A stretch of 64,000 nucleotides of DNA from Primulina eburnea (GCF_022965805.1 NC_133104.1:42638682-42702681), one strand, 5' to 3'. Shown: positions 10,735-23,289, numbered from the stretch's first letter. Program-made: numbers and translations. Notes: generated by a model not told the origin, from the letters alone.

Positions 10735-13700
10735 TCACTGAAATTTTGATCTTGAGTTGAGCGACAACTTCGAATTAAAATGCCGGGATGTCTTGTTTAC
10801 AGTATGATCGATATGCTCTTCGTTTTGTATCCGGTGATCAGACCACACCTTGCCAGTCACGGACCTCTGGGTTGAACCCATTACTTCGCCTTCCAGTATC
10901 CTGAGCACCTATTTAGCGGAGCGAAGATAGAATGTGAATGGTAGATGGTCTTGTAAGGTAAAATAAACTGATAACAAGTTTAAACGAATGAAAACCAAAA
11001 AGATAAGTAACATCAGCAGCTATACAACTTAATCTCTCGAGTGTGGGTTTTGAGTTTGCTTTAATTTTTGGTGATTTAACCATATTTTAGTACCTGCGAC
11101 ATGCGAGGTCTTTCCAGAGGATCGCGACTGATGCACAAAGATGCAGCATGCAGCATACAGTAAACCTCGTTCTCCGAATACTGGCTGCCTAAACGTGGAT
11201 CTATGAGTTCATCAATAGCATGTGCTTCCAACAATGGGCGTGCCTTTAATATATCAGTTGCCATAAAAAATTCACATTAGTAATTCTACCTTCTTCACCG
11301 GAGTATATATGCAAAAGACATACCCATTCTGTAAGACATTGCTGACCCTTGGGCCTGTTTATATCGATTGCTTTGCGTCCAGCCACTAGCTCCATCAATA
11401 CCACGCCAAATGAGTAAACATCGGCTTTCTCGGTGACCTGACCACTTTGAGCATATTCGGGTGCCAAGTACCTAAAAACACACAGCGCTCCTGAATTTGG
11501 AATTGTAAAGCAATCATAGATAACAGAGACCTTAATACACCAAACAAGTGCTCAAGAATATTACCCAAATGTTCCTATTACTCTAGTTTCAACTCCTGTT
11601 TCTCCATCAGGCTGCCACCTTGCTAGACCAAAATCTCCCACCTTGCAGAAAAAGAAGATAAGATATTTATGACTATAATAACTGTTGAAAATATTTGAAA
11701 TTTTGGGAAACTCTACTATTAAAAAAATATGGGAAGCTCTCGAGCATAGTAAAAAGTTTTAGAGTCTTGATCTAAGAAGATTAGTACCAAGGGTTCAAAA
11801 TCATGAGTAATAAGAATGTTATTGGGCCGCATGTCACGATGCACAATGCAACCAACTCTGCATTCTTCGTGAAGATATCTTAAACCTCGAGCAGCTCCGA
11901 CCGCAATTCTCTGACGTGCAGACCATGTTAATGTATCTGGATGACGTCCTGGAAGCAATGCAATTGCATTGAGTATAATCAGGCCGCAATGATAAGAAGG
12001 CAAGTTAGTTTGGACAAAATGTTTTTGAAAGCTTACCGTAAAGATAAGAATCCAGTGATCCATTGCAGATGTACTCATATACCAACAATCTTCTGCTATC
12101 TTCAATGCAGAAACCAATTAGCATAACAACATTGCGGTGCTGAGCACAGCTTAGCACTTCAACTTCTGAGCAAAATTCTTGATCCCCTTGAGAACTCGCT
12201 AATTTGTGCTGCTTAACTGCAATAGCCTGGCCATCTGGAAGGACTCCTTGGTAGACAGATCCGAACCCGCCTTCTGCCAAAAAGTTAGCTCGTGAAAAAC
12301 CTCCCGTGGCAAGCTCCAGCTCAGCATATGTGAACCACCTCGGAGGTTTACCAAATACAGGAGCCTTGTGCTGACATATAGAACACAAAGGAGGGGGTCC
12401 AGGGGGAGTAGTCTTGAATGTGGAAATTACTTCCCTCAAACTGCCACTTAGATCATGATTCGACAGATACCTCGGTGATCCAAACCTGAATTGGTCATCT
12501 AGTTTAATAAGCTTTTCTAGAAGGATACTGGTTCCGGAACTTAAAGAACGATTATGAGTTCGTCTTGAGCTTTCCCCATGATGTTCATCAAAAGGTGTTT
12601 GGAACCTCAAGCTCGAGGAGGACGACAAATATTCTGTCTCAGTTTCTGAAGCCGAATCACCATTATCTAGATCTTGTTTCGAACCTAACAAGTCCTCTTT
12701 CTTGAGGCCATCCTTCACTGCGGTAATGAAGAATGGTGAAGTTCCGAGATCAGAGCTTGAAACTGAAGATGTTCCAGCTTCTGTCGCGGTGAATGTTTCA
12801 GGACTACTCGAGGGGGTAACAAGAGGACCAAGGGTTGAACCAAGAGGATCATTGTTATTTCCTTGTTTCTTTGATGACTGATCCTTGGCAGAATCCGTAG
12901 TCAACTCTTTTTCCCTTCTAGGTGATCCAACTAAATTCAATCTTAGAATCTTCGGTTGGGACCGTCTCATAACCACAATGTTGCATTGCAACTCTTCCAT
13001 GCAGCGTTTTTCTTCATGTTTAAGATGCCTGCACAATATTCAAACAACAAAAGCCACAATACGTCACAAGCTAATGATATAGATGCATCAATAGACAGAA
13101 AAGAGTGATGTTCTTACTTGTCCAATACCACCCAATTCACTTTATTTCTTTTTGCATCGGCAGCCACGGCTCCACATGGCGTCCCCGGGACAATATTTAT
13201 CTTCACATTGATCTGATTTATTATTAACAGAAAATATATCATTGCCATGGAAAAAGGCAAACCTCAAATTTTAACAAATAAGAAAAAATCTGGCTTACTT
13301 CATTTGGGTTGTAAACATCTTGCAGCTGCAGAATCATCTGAGAACAAGAATCTGTTAAATCAGATTTGCGGTCCACACTTGTAGTAGCAGACTGTGACCT
13401 CCGGTGGACACTAGCACAGTCGCCGGCCAATCTGGGGAAGCCCCATAGCTTTCTACCTGATTTAGGTTGGAGAATAATCAACAGTATCTCCATCAACCAT
13501 TTGTGAAATATCTATTGTATTTAACGCATTGTTTTTCAAAAAACAAAAATCAATGAACGCGGCCATGGTTATGCCGACTTTTCCCTTGCAATATGATTCT
13601 TGAAATTGATTTCATCTATAAACAAGCAGGAATATAAAAATGAACCAACGCCTAAATCCAACTAGGAAATAACAAATGAAATCAAACAGACGTACGAATA

Positions 13701-13891
13701 ATCTTACAGGAATTTTGTGAATTGGCGACAACAAGGAATACAATGCAGTCTCCAGGCTTAACAACATGGGTCAGAGCCCAAACCAGAGCACTCTTAGGAA
13801 TGTCCTTGGATGCCTTAACAGCAACCACAACCTTTTCAGCATCATCACAACCTTTGTCTTGCTTCGCCCTTTTCTTCAAATCTCTACTCAT
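10735..13891 (-). CDS. USP-domain plus protein-kinase-domain protein (SELMODRAFT_444075-like 'inactive' kinase)
   Basis: Nine exons, all on the complement: 13708-13891, 13299-13456, 13118-13212, 12037-13028, 11788-11948, 11565-11641, 11324-11471, 11094-11243, 10735-10908. Total 2139 nt, 712 aa. The ATG at 13891-13889 starts [20 protein letters not shown]. The N-terminal third is USP-like ([20 protein letters not shown]; then [20 protein letters not shown] and [17 protein letters not shown]). A Ser-rich linker (about 180-350) leads to the kinase domain from about residue 380: glycine loop [11 protein letters not shown], Lys418 in [11 protein letters not shown] with D515, DFG at 533-535, [20 protein letters not shown]. 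No signal peptide or membrane segment is seen, so it is probably cytoplasmic. The first loop Gly is Ala and the catalytic-loop Lys is Arg517, consistent with the atypical or inactive label, although Lys418, D515 and D533 are present. A 5'-UTR acceptor (TTTACAG) sits at 13981. Confidence 0.9.
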
Positions 13892-15578
13892 TAGCCCAGA
13901 AGAAAATATCCCACTTCTGCTCTCTTTTTCTAAAAAGTTATCAGGAAGTTTCAACGAGACACCTCTTACAAGTGCATAATCTGTAAAGCAAGAATCATTG
14001 TTTTCTCAATGAGGTTTGCTTTCTTTTCTCTTCTTTGCCAGTCAAAGAGCAGAAATTAAGTAAAACTCTGTTTCAATGCAGATAGCAGGGATGGTACCAT
14101 GTCAGCTGTTCGCAAGGACCTTTTTTCCAAGCACGAGACTTTATTTTTTGGCAGCAAATACGACATATAATGCTTCCAGTTCCACCTTCAAAACCTCCTC
14201 CAAAACTAGAGAATTGAAAATTGGTCGGATTGTGAAAAAGGCGCAGGTATCTCAGATGAAAATTATCTGTTCTTTGGATCCAAAATCAACCACTTTCTTC
14301 CTCCTTTTTCTTCTACTATTACCAATTAGGCAATACCAAGAAAAGTGAAACACAAACTCCTGAAACCCTCAACTTTCTAGCGCTGCCTAAACCAGTGCTT
14401 TTGCTTTTGGCTTTCACATCAATTTAATGACAATACCGGAAATCATCATAAAGCACAATAAATCGGCATGAGAATTGAGCTTTGTGTTTTCACAACTTCC
14501 CACTCCTGCGAAAACAGAGAGAACCCGCAAAACAAATCAGCTAATCACATGAACACTCTAATTTACGTAACAACATACAAATAAAGTTCGGCCCAGGGCA
14601 ATGGGATTATGTAGCCGTCAAAAATAATTTACCATCTTATCCACACTTTCATGCCCCTTTCCTCACATCATAACAGCTAAGCTAAGCTAAAACAACTTTG
14701 TTCAAAATACTTTTTTTTAAAAAAAAAAACGACATTTGCGTTTGTCAAAGAGAGAGAGTGAATACGATTTTTCATACATGCTCTGATCTGAGCTTTCAAA
14801 TTCAACAGTAACAATTTCAGATTGATGAAACAAAACATGAATGTCCCACCGCAGGCCAAAATCCCAATAAATTCAAAACATTCTTTTGTACTACGCAAAT
14901 ACTAAAAGTAAATTTTTACATTTTTGAAATAAAATATAAATTTGTTGAGAGTATGCGTGCGCTGCGTCTGTGAAAGAGAGAGCAGGTGAATTATTTATAG
15001 CATTCTGCATACACACCATTCCTAGCCTGACCTGAATGGTGAACAACCCGAATTCGTGAAATTGTAATTAAAAAACATCAACCCAGATCACGTACCGTAA
15101 AGAAATCAAAAGATCATTTTGTACTACTCGCATTCCTTCGATATACACCACAGATGTGATGATTCTTGAAAGAAAATACAGAGATTTGTGTAAGAACAAT
15201 GATGCACTGACTTCTGTACCATTGAGTAATTATGTATAACGTTTATATGGAAACATACAATACAAAAAATATATTCACGAAATCTGCGCCAATGCAAATG
15301 TGGACTGATCTCTGAATTTCATTCAATTCTTGTCTCTCTTCACCTCGATTCCATTGTTTTACTGACACTAGAGGTCGCCGTAGAGATATTTATTTACCTG
15401 GAATACCCTTCCATTCTTCTCTTACTGCTATTTAATAGGCACTTTGTTCTTGTCGATAATAATAAATTTGATTATAGATAATATAATGTTGATGATCCAA
15501 ATTTGTTGGCAAAATAATTTTTCTGGAAAAAATAAACCTAAAATGACAAAAACTAGGCCTCAAATTTATTATATCTTA
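13892..15578. other. Upstream region of the kinase gene
   Basis: Probably 5' UTR, a 5'-UTR intron and promoter of the minus-strand kinase gene; the acceptor at 13981 implies at least one non-coding upstream exon, whose donor I cannot place. Pyrimidine- and GA-rich runs occur near 14750 and 14975. No coding frame is supported. Confidence 0.45.
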
Positions 15579-15753
15579 AGTAAAAATTTGTGTGAGACGG
15601 TCTCACAGATCGTATTTGTGAGACAAATCTCTTATTTGAGTCACACATGAAAAAGTATTACTTTTTATGCTAAGAGTATTAACTTTTATTGTGAATATGG
15701 TAGAGTTGACATGTCTCATCGATTATGATCTGTGAGATGGTCTCAACTCACTC
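15579..15753 (+). repeat. GTGAGACGGTCTCAC-family MITE, copy b
   Basis: About 175 bp flanked by identical 9-bp direct repeats TATATCTTA (15570-15578 and 15754-15762). Contains TGTGTGAGACGGTCTCACAG and ATTGTGAATATGG. Confidence 0.88.
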
Positions 15754-16010
15754 TATATCTTATATTTAAATCTTAGATTTGTAGGTAATTTAGGAATCCG
15801 AACGATGTGCACTTCTTAAAATGAGAAGGTCATTCATATATTTTTATTCGTAAGAGGAATCAATCTTGTTCATATTTATAATAAAAAATTTGATAAAAAT
15901 TATATGTTTCTCAAAATTGGCTCGGAAACTGTCTCATATGAGTTTTAGTGTTTTATAATGTACGCATGGGTAAAAGTCAATTTATCTCGACGGAAGCCAG
16001 AATAATAATA

Positions 16011-16172
16011 GAGTAGGTCTCTTGTGAGACAGTCTCATTAATCTTTATCTGTGATATGGGGCAACCCTACTGATATTCACAATAAAAAATAATATTTTTT
16101 CACGGATGACCAAAATAAAAGACAAGTCTCACAAAATACGACTCGTGAGATCGTCTCACATAAATTTTTATC
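16011..16172 (-). repeat. GTGAGACGGTCTCAC-family MITE, copy c
   Basis: About 162 bp, reverse orientation, flanked by identical ATAATAATA (16002-16010 and 16173-16181). Confidence 0.88.
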
Positions 16173-16274
16173 ATAATAATACAGTTTTTATAATGATACA
16201 TAAGTTGGTATAATTAGTAAAATCATACGAAAAGTTTTCTCTTATGATTACTCTAATTATGTGCACAAAACTAA

Positions 16275-17457
16275 GGGGGTGTATTCAACGTGGGAAATTT
16301 ATTGCCTTTTAATGACTTTTGTAGATTTTAAAAATCTAGAGGTATTCAATCAAGAATTTTGCATTCTCTATAGAAGTCTTGTGGTATTCAAAATAGACTT
16401 TCACGGAGTTTTAAAAAGTCAAGTGGTATTCAACATTGACTTTTATAAACTCTATAAAAGTCTACAGGTATTCAAATTTTCCATGGACTTTTAATAACTC
16501 CATGGAATTCATTGACATACAAACATTAAAGCCTAAGGTACAACTACAAATTGTAAAAAATTGTATTTGGTTCACCCCAAAGATTTGAATGGATTTTTAA
16601 AACTTCTAACTCTCTCTCTGTCGTTTCACATCACATATATTCATATCTTCTCGCCTCTTATCTATTTTTATTACTCTCTCAAATTTTCGAAGTATATCTC
16701 TATATATATTTTCATCTTTCTTTTTCAAATTTTTCATTTTTTGGCTGATTGTTCATTTAATGATTTTTTATTTTAATAACACGGGAAATTTTGAATTATA
16801 GAATTGATTTTGTGATTTTTAATTTATGATTTATACAAATTAATGTAATATTCAATAATAATAAAAGATGATCAAAAAATGTTGTTTAATTCTTAATAAT
16901 TGAATAGTTTCGTAACAACAATGATTTTTAAATTCATTTTCGTATTTTTAATTAATATGTAAGCTATGATATTTTTATACAAAATTATATTCACACAATA
17001 ATAAATAATATTATTTTTACATTTATATTATCAATTTAAAAATAAGATTACATGTTAATCAATTGATGTATTTTAAAAAATTTACAAAAATGCATATAAA
17101 CCACATATATATACATGTAAAGATTAAACGATATAATTTTTAAATAAGTAAATTTATTTATTAATATAAATATTAAAAATAATTTCAAATTGTATGTTAT
17201 ATATGTCAATTAATTATTGGTTCAAAGAAAGTAATAAAAAATCACATGTTATAGTTAAGTACAAAATTTATAAAATTCTATAAAAAAAAATCTACAAAAG
17301 TCTATAAAAATCTTGCAAAAAAGTCTACATAAATCCACATAAATCTGTTTATAAATCTGTGAGATTCTATAAAAGTCAATAAAAATTTATCAAATCCATA
17401 AAAGTCTATCATTTAAAAAAGTCATAATATCAAAACTCTGAATTGAATACACCCCAC
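16275..17457. mobile_element. PIF/Harbinger-like non-autonomous element, 1.2 kb
   Basis: Flanked by TAA on both sides (16272-16274, 17458-17460). Termini are GGGGGTGTATTCAA at the left and its complement TTGAATACACCCC near the right, fitting a TIR plus TAA target site of PIF/Harbinger or Tourist type. Both ends are packed with short subterminal repeats of the form GTCTATAAAAGTC or GGTATTCAA. The interior is AT-rich and I see no transposase. Confidence 0.75.
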
Positions 17458-17908
17458 TAAATCTATTCTCTTCATTTAGATTTTTTTAAAAAAATCTTCC
17501 CATGATGTACAAAGGTCAATTATCTTTTTTATATTAATGAGATATTTTTTTTGTAAATTAATTATATAATTTAAGGAGTTTCTTCCTATTATTCATAAAA
17601 CTTATGATAAAACAATAACTGATGTACCTATTTCAAAGAATTTATTGTGAATAATGATGGACACGAAACTTAAATTTCAAAATCATAAAACCCTTTGTCG
17701 GACAATGCATTTATATTCACAGAATTAATTGTGAGCAGCTAGAATTTAATAATAATCCTATGTTAATATGTTATGCAATGAAATTCATTGAATTATTGAT
17801 GTCACGGATAAATTAAAATATCCAAAAATTAAATAGAGATCCAATTTTTCCTTAGTCTTGGAAATTATTGTATTATATTTTATTTTTAGAGTATATGCAA
17901 AAATTGTA

Positions 17909-18091
17909 CATAAAAACTTGTGTGAAACGATCTCACAAGTCGTATTTTGTGAGACGGATCTTTTATTTGGGTCATCCATAAAAAAATATTATTTTTATAC
18001 TAAGAGTATTACATTTTTATTGTGAACATCGGTAGGATTAATCCGTCTCATAAATAAAAATTCGTGAGATCATATCACGAAAGACTTGCTC
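17909..18091 (+). repeat. GTGAGACGGTCTCAC-family MITE, copy d
   Basis: 183 bp flanked by identical 9-bp repeats AAAATTGTA (17900-17908 and 18092-18100). Confidence 0.92.
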
Positions 18092-18559
18092 AAAATTGTA
18101 CCCAGCCTTTAAAAAGTAAATGAAGATATTTCAATTTCATTATCCCATTATACTATTTATGATTTATGAATAGTAATCCCATTATACTATTATGATTTAT
18201 GAATAGTAATCTACAATAAAATATATTTTTTTCAATATATTTTAGAAAAAATAAAAATACATGGTTGTTGACAATCCTTTAATATAATTTTTAAAGATAA
18301 ATTTATAGAAAACATATTATCTAAAATTCATGTCCCCACCAGAACTGTGATTCACATTGTCGTACATAGACAATGAAATCTTCATCTTTTTGGAAATGAA
18401 ATGAAATCATTACTTTTCAGTTTGTTTGGAAAGTTCTGTGAAATTTAAGTCTTTTTTTAAAAAAATATGATTCCGATAAAGACAATCTCGCAAAGTATCC
18501 TATTATTATTACCTTACTCGAACTTATTTTTTCAATTTATAAATATTGTACCAGTAATT

Positions 18560-19370
18560 ATGGGTGATACCTTTCACGATACTCGATCATGGATCAAGTT
18601 ATGATAAGTCTTTGGTCAATTTAACAAATAGTCGGATAAATGACTGCCCGATACATCATTCATTGGGATTCCTCGGGATACTCGGTCATGGATCAAGTTA
18701 TGATAAATCTTTGGTCAATCTAACAAATAGCCGGATAAATGACTGCCCGATACATCATTCGTTGGGATTCCAGAAGCCGGGCTTCCAAACGAGTTCCTTG
18801 GTGATAGTTCTCTACCCGCGTTAATTCGATAATAGCACCTCACTCGAGTACATAAGTATGAGATACTTTATCTTGGTAATCAATAGTTTCAAAATCGTAT
18901 TGATTTGACAAGACGAAAGTGGCAGTTTGACGTGTCAGAAAAATAGGGTATGGACAACCATTTTGACATAGTTAGTAAGTATATACTGAAAACAAATCAT
19001 CATTGACTTTCTTTCTATAAATACGAAGTTTGTTTAAATATTAAAGGATTTCGTTCACATATATATCTTCACATCATTTTTTCTTTAGAATATATACCAT
19101 TTATACAGCATTTTCTCTTTGCTATATGGTTTTTTCCTTATTCACCATGTGACTTTAGCATCAGGTTAGCCATGCCGGACATCTCTCTAGCGCTCATTCA
19201 CGTTGTCATCTTCGTGTTTGCAGGTCAGCGCCAGCTTTTATCGGGAGAAAAATCTCTAGTTTGGACGCATCTCATTGTGCTCTCATCGCTCATCATTTTC
19301 ATAGCCCGATCCGATGAAACTGTCCACGCATATCACTCATTTTTATCCAGTGGCATCAATGAGCCATAGA
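18560..19370. mobile_element. Possible LTR or other retroelement remnant
   Basis: The stretch has a complexity and base composition unlike its AT-rich surroundings: a 99-bp tandem duplication at the left, a TATA-like TCTATAAATACGAAG near 19014, then short pyrimidine runs and a GC-richer segment (19150-19370) with no clear protein. This resembles the promoter and leader of a plant LTR retroelement. I find neither clear TG..CA ends nor a second LTR, so this stays tentative. Confidence 0.3.
18578..18774. repeat. Tandem duplication of a ~99-bp unit
   Basis: Unit 1 (18578-18676) and unit 2 (18677-18774) both begin GATACTCG.TCATGGATCAAG and run through GACTGCCCGATACATCATTC and TTGGGATTCC with few substitutions. 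Confidence 0.92.
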
Positions 19371-20111
19371 CTAACTCTTAATTTTTAGAATTTAGGGGAA
19401 AATGCATTTTTTTTATTCTTCGTATTTGTTTTTTTATATTGTTAATTTAAAACTTAGTCTGGTAAATTTATTTTGTTTAAATAATTTTTTCAATATAAGC
19501 AAATATGTTAGTACGCGCTGCAGCTCTTGTTCAGACATAAATATTAACACATTAGCACTTTAAACAAAAAATTAACTAAAAATTTCAGAAATTGAAATAC
19601 AATATCAAATTGGATAATAAAAAAAAAACTAAAATAAAAAAATATATAAGACCAAAAAACTATATTAAGATTGAAAACTAAATGATAAATTTAAATTTGA
19701 AAAACGACCTTTTACGTCCCATCCTCAATGACTCTACTCTACGTCTCTACCTACTCAATATTAATTAACAAATTCGATTATAACTTCAGTCGTCCTTACT
19801 TACAACTGTTAAAATTCCACTTTTATAATTTGTGGCCTTTTTTCCCTGCTACTAATTATTAGTATCAACTATAGCAAAAACAAGACAAGACAGACATATG
19901 CCCAAGTAACGCCTGTCATTTTTTGTTTTACTAATAGTTAAAATGAATGATAACAGTACAACGTAAATCTTTAAAATTGATATTTCGAGTATTATGTTTC
20001 GATTCTTTTACTCATCATTGATTAATCATCGCACCACAACAATCTACATCCTAATAATTTCACTCTTTATATTCCAATTTATGATAATCAAATCTACGGC
20101 ATTCTCTGTGA
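19371..20111. other. AT-rich spacer, no feature recognised
   Basis: No open frame with recognisable content and no terminal-repeat structure that I can see. Confidence 0.5.
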
Positions 20112-20294
20112 GCAAAAAATTGTGTGAGACGATCTCACGGGTTGTATTTTATGAAAAAATCTCTTATTTGGATCATCCATGAAAAAATATCACTTTTTAT
20201 GATAAGATTGTTACTTTTTTATTTTGAATATTGGTAGGATTGACCCGTCTCACAAATAAAGATTCGTGAAATCGTCTCACAAGAGACATACTCT
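20112..20294 (+). repeat. GTGAGACGGTCTCAC-family MITE, copy e
   Basis: 183 bp with 9-bp flanks TCTCTGTGA (20103-20111) and TCACTGTGA (20295-20303), one mismatch. Confidence 0.88.
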
Positions 20295-20418
20295 TCACTG
20301 TGATACCAATGACTGCTTATTGTTTTACTAATAACAATAACCGATTAAAATAATTCAACTCAAATATTGTAAATCGTACAAAAGTGAAACCTCTTGTTTT
20401 AACCCCATTACTACATTA

Positions 20419-20695
20419 TAGAGCTGTCGTTTCGGGTTGAACACTTCGTATTGGTTCAACTCGCAAACAAATTTAAGTGGACTGAGTTTATATATTTTCA
20501 ACCCATTTAAATATGAACTTCCACGAGTCAGGTTAGCCCTCGGATTTGATTTTTTTAAATAATCTCAAGCTAACCTGACTCTTCGCAGATTGACTCGTGG
20601 AAGTTCATATTTAAATGGGTGGAAAATACATAACTCAGACTACCTAAATTTGTTGGTGAATTGGACCAATCAGTGCCCAATCATCGAGGGCTCTA
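20419..20695. repeat. Foldback element of ~280 bp (hAT-like ends)
   Basis: The two halves are reverse complements. Left arm: CAAACAAATTTAAGTGG, then CCCATTTAAATATGAACTTC and CACGAGTCAGGTTAGC. Right arm: GCTAACCTGACTC, then GACTCGTGGAAGTTCATATT, TAAATGGGTGG and CTAAATTTGTTGG. The right arm has an extra ~14-nt segment. The outermost ends TAGAGC and GCTCTA pair. No clear target-site duplication. Confidence 0.8.
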
Positions 20696-20808
20696 CTCTA
20701 CTCGTAACAAAAATTTAATAATAATGTGATTATCGGTTTATTACCCTCTTAATTAATGTAATAATAAAACAAGTGGGAATGTATTGTGTCGTCATTTACT
20801 TCCACTAA

Positions 20809-21402
20809 GGCGGCGTTTGGTTTAAAGAACAAAATAAAATAATAATTAGTAAGTACATGATAAAAAAAAATGATTGTTGTAGGAATGTAATATATGGTGT
20901 TATGTTTGTTATGATTTTTAAGTGTAGGATAATTTTGAATTTTTTGATAAAAGGACAAAATTGTTCTTTCTTCTTTTTTTTCTTCTTCCACTCCGGCGGC
21001 GACGGCGGTCTGTCGGCGGCCGGTGGCGGCGGCAATCGGTGGCAGCGGTGGTCCGGCGGACGGCCGGCGGCGGTCCGGCAACAGTGGCGGCGATCCGACC
21101 ACGGTGGCGGCGGCGGTCCGACGGTCGTGGCGGCGGCGGTCGGTGGTCGGTGATCGGTGGCGGTGGTCGTGGCGGGAAGTAGTGGTGAGTTTGGATATAG
21201 GAGAAGGGTAAAATTGGAAAATAAGAAGGATTAAGAGTTGGATAAATAATCTTAGGGGTGAGGAGGTATTATTTTAATCTACCTAATATAACCTAATCAT
21301 TCATAGGAGAGATAGACTTGATTAAATAATCATTCGTACAAAACATGTGATTAGTGGGTTAAAAAAAATAAACCCACCTAATCACCCCTACCAAACGCCC
21401 CC
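20809..21402. mobile_element. PIF/Harbinger-like non-autonomous element with GGC-rich core, 594 bp
   Basis: Direct TAA flanks (20806-20808 and 21403-21405) and terminal inverted repeats GGCGGCGTTTGGT / ACCAAACGCCCCC. AT-rich arms surround a core (about 20990-21180) of GGCGG/GGTGG-type low-complexity DNA. No transposase frame; the long frames on both strands are Gly/Arg/Ser low-complexity shadows. Same family as the decayed copy at 6885-7470. Confidence 0.8.
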
Positions 21403-23058
21403 TAAGTCTACATTACTTCCATTTACCAAGGCCAATTAACGCTTCCGTTTGTCAGCTAACCTCTCTTGACTTAACTGCCACGTTCCCGCAATCAATTCTG
21501 CTCTCTGATCCGACGATGCCTCTGACGCCGTCAGCCTTCCCGCCACTTTCCCGGATCCTGTCTCCCAAATTAAAATTTTATCTGCATTGGATAAATATTT
21601 CCTAGTAAAGGTCCAATTTACTATTGTGAAATTCGATGTAATAAAAAATGTGTGTAATTGTTAAAACGACTGAGTTCGATGTAAAATAATAATCGATAAA
21701 TAATAGTATATTTAATTTGATTTCTTAGTTTTGATATAATTATTAAAATATTTGGGTTTAATGTAAAATAATAATTGATAAATGTAGTTTCATTGATTTT
21801 AAAATGTGGCTAAATGTAAAATATTGTAGAATTTGCATCAACCTAAAAATATATAACTTGCATTTTAGTCAATACAAAAACTTGTATAAGACGGACTTAC
21901 AGATCGTATTTTGTTAGACATATATCTTATTTGAGTCATTCATAAAAAAATATTATTTTTTATTGTGAAAATCGATATAGTTGACTCGTCTCACAAGATA
22001 TTTACTTTTCGTCAAATAATTATTTTTAACAAATATGAAGTGTATAACCAATATTAAATAAAACACATTGATTATTATATGACAACAAAAATACCTAATC
22101 TAAATTGGCTGGATATAGTAGGGACCACGTATTATACAAAATCAAGTAGATTATTCAATGCATCTGGGCCTTGGTTGTCCCTGAAAACTATGGCCCATAC
22201 TTTTTAGTGGTCCAACAGTAGATCATATGTGATCCATCAACCGGCCAATAAAAAAATATATTTTATATATCTAAATATTTTTTAAATTCCAATGTAATTT
22301 ATAAATTCAAGTGGAGTGTGCTAAAATTTCGAAATATGGGAAGATGCGCAAAATTTTAAACAAATAGTATTTTGTGTTTCTAAACTCAACTTCTGCGTTA
22401 GTTTCTACTTGAAATCTCGAAATTGTTGAGATGTTGATTTTGGTTTTACAAAAGTGATTCTATGAATAAGTTAATGTTATAATCAATTATTTATCAAATA
22501 CATATTATAAATTTTTGTTTTTCGATTTTTTACTTTTATTTTCAAACATTATTCATGTACGACGTTTCTTCATCTCTCCATTATTTAAAAGTATAAACTA
22601 TTCCAATCTTAAATTTATTTTTAAAGATATTATTGCACAAATGGGCAACATAATATAATTGCGCACCAAGCGAGGTTCACTAAACAATGGAATTGGTCAA
22701 TATTTATTAGTTAATTTAATATGCCACACCGTGCGTGGAAAATTATAATTTAGGCGGGATTATTTAAAATATATAGGTAGAGTGGACTTTAAAGTTTCGG
22801 TATGGCGAGGGCTTCAGAGAAATTAATTATATGATGCCATGGAAATTATGGTATTTAAATTTTTTATATTGTATTTTCTTTGTTCAAATTAACGAAAATA
22901 TGAATTTGGGGATGCTAATTGTTTCGATATTTCATAGCCTATGGGATATGATATTTGATGTAGTCAAATAAAATAGTTATTTGGATCAGGAAGATGATAT
23001 GATTATTCAATAACATGTAACGCAAACACGATATAGACAAAGATACACTCTTGATCTA
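21403..23058. other. AT-rich spacer
   Basis: Apart from the truncated MITE at 21875-22006 I recognise nothing. No supported coding frame. Confidence 0.5.
21875..22006 (+). repeat. GTGAGACGGTCTCAC-family MITE, copy f (truncated)
   Basis: The left part matches (AAAAACTTGTATAAGACGG, CAGATCGTATTTTGT) and the match ends at GTTGACTCGTCTCACAAG; the terminal palindrome is lost and the copy is diverged. Confidence 0.7.
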
Positions 23059-23289
23059 GGCAAAAACTTATGTAAGACGGTCTCACGGGTCGTAGTTTGT
23101 GAGACAAATATCTTATTTGGGTCATCCATAAAAAATATTACTTTTTATAACGAGGGTATTATTTTTTATTGTAAATATCGGTTATTTGGGTAATTCGTGA
23201 AAAAATATTACTTTTTATTGTGAATATCGGTAGAGTTGACTCGTTTCACAGATAAAGATTCGTGAGACCGTCTCACAAAAGACCCACTC
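23059..23289 (+). repeat. GTGAGACGGTCTCAC-family MITE, copy g with internal duplication
   Basis: 231 bp, about 48 bp longer than full-length relatives, because the segment with TTATTTGGGT..CAT..AAAAATATTACTTTTTAT occurs twice. Flanks CTTGATCTA (23050-23058) and CTTGATCAA (23290-23298), one mismatch. Confidence 0.85.

Noticed and set aside
20749..21211. Several overlapping Gly/Arg/Ser-rich frames
   Set aside because: Same transposon core as above; they overlap in many frames and cross the element border.
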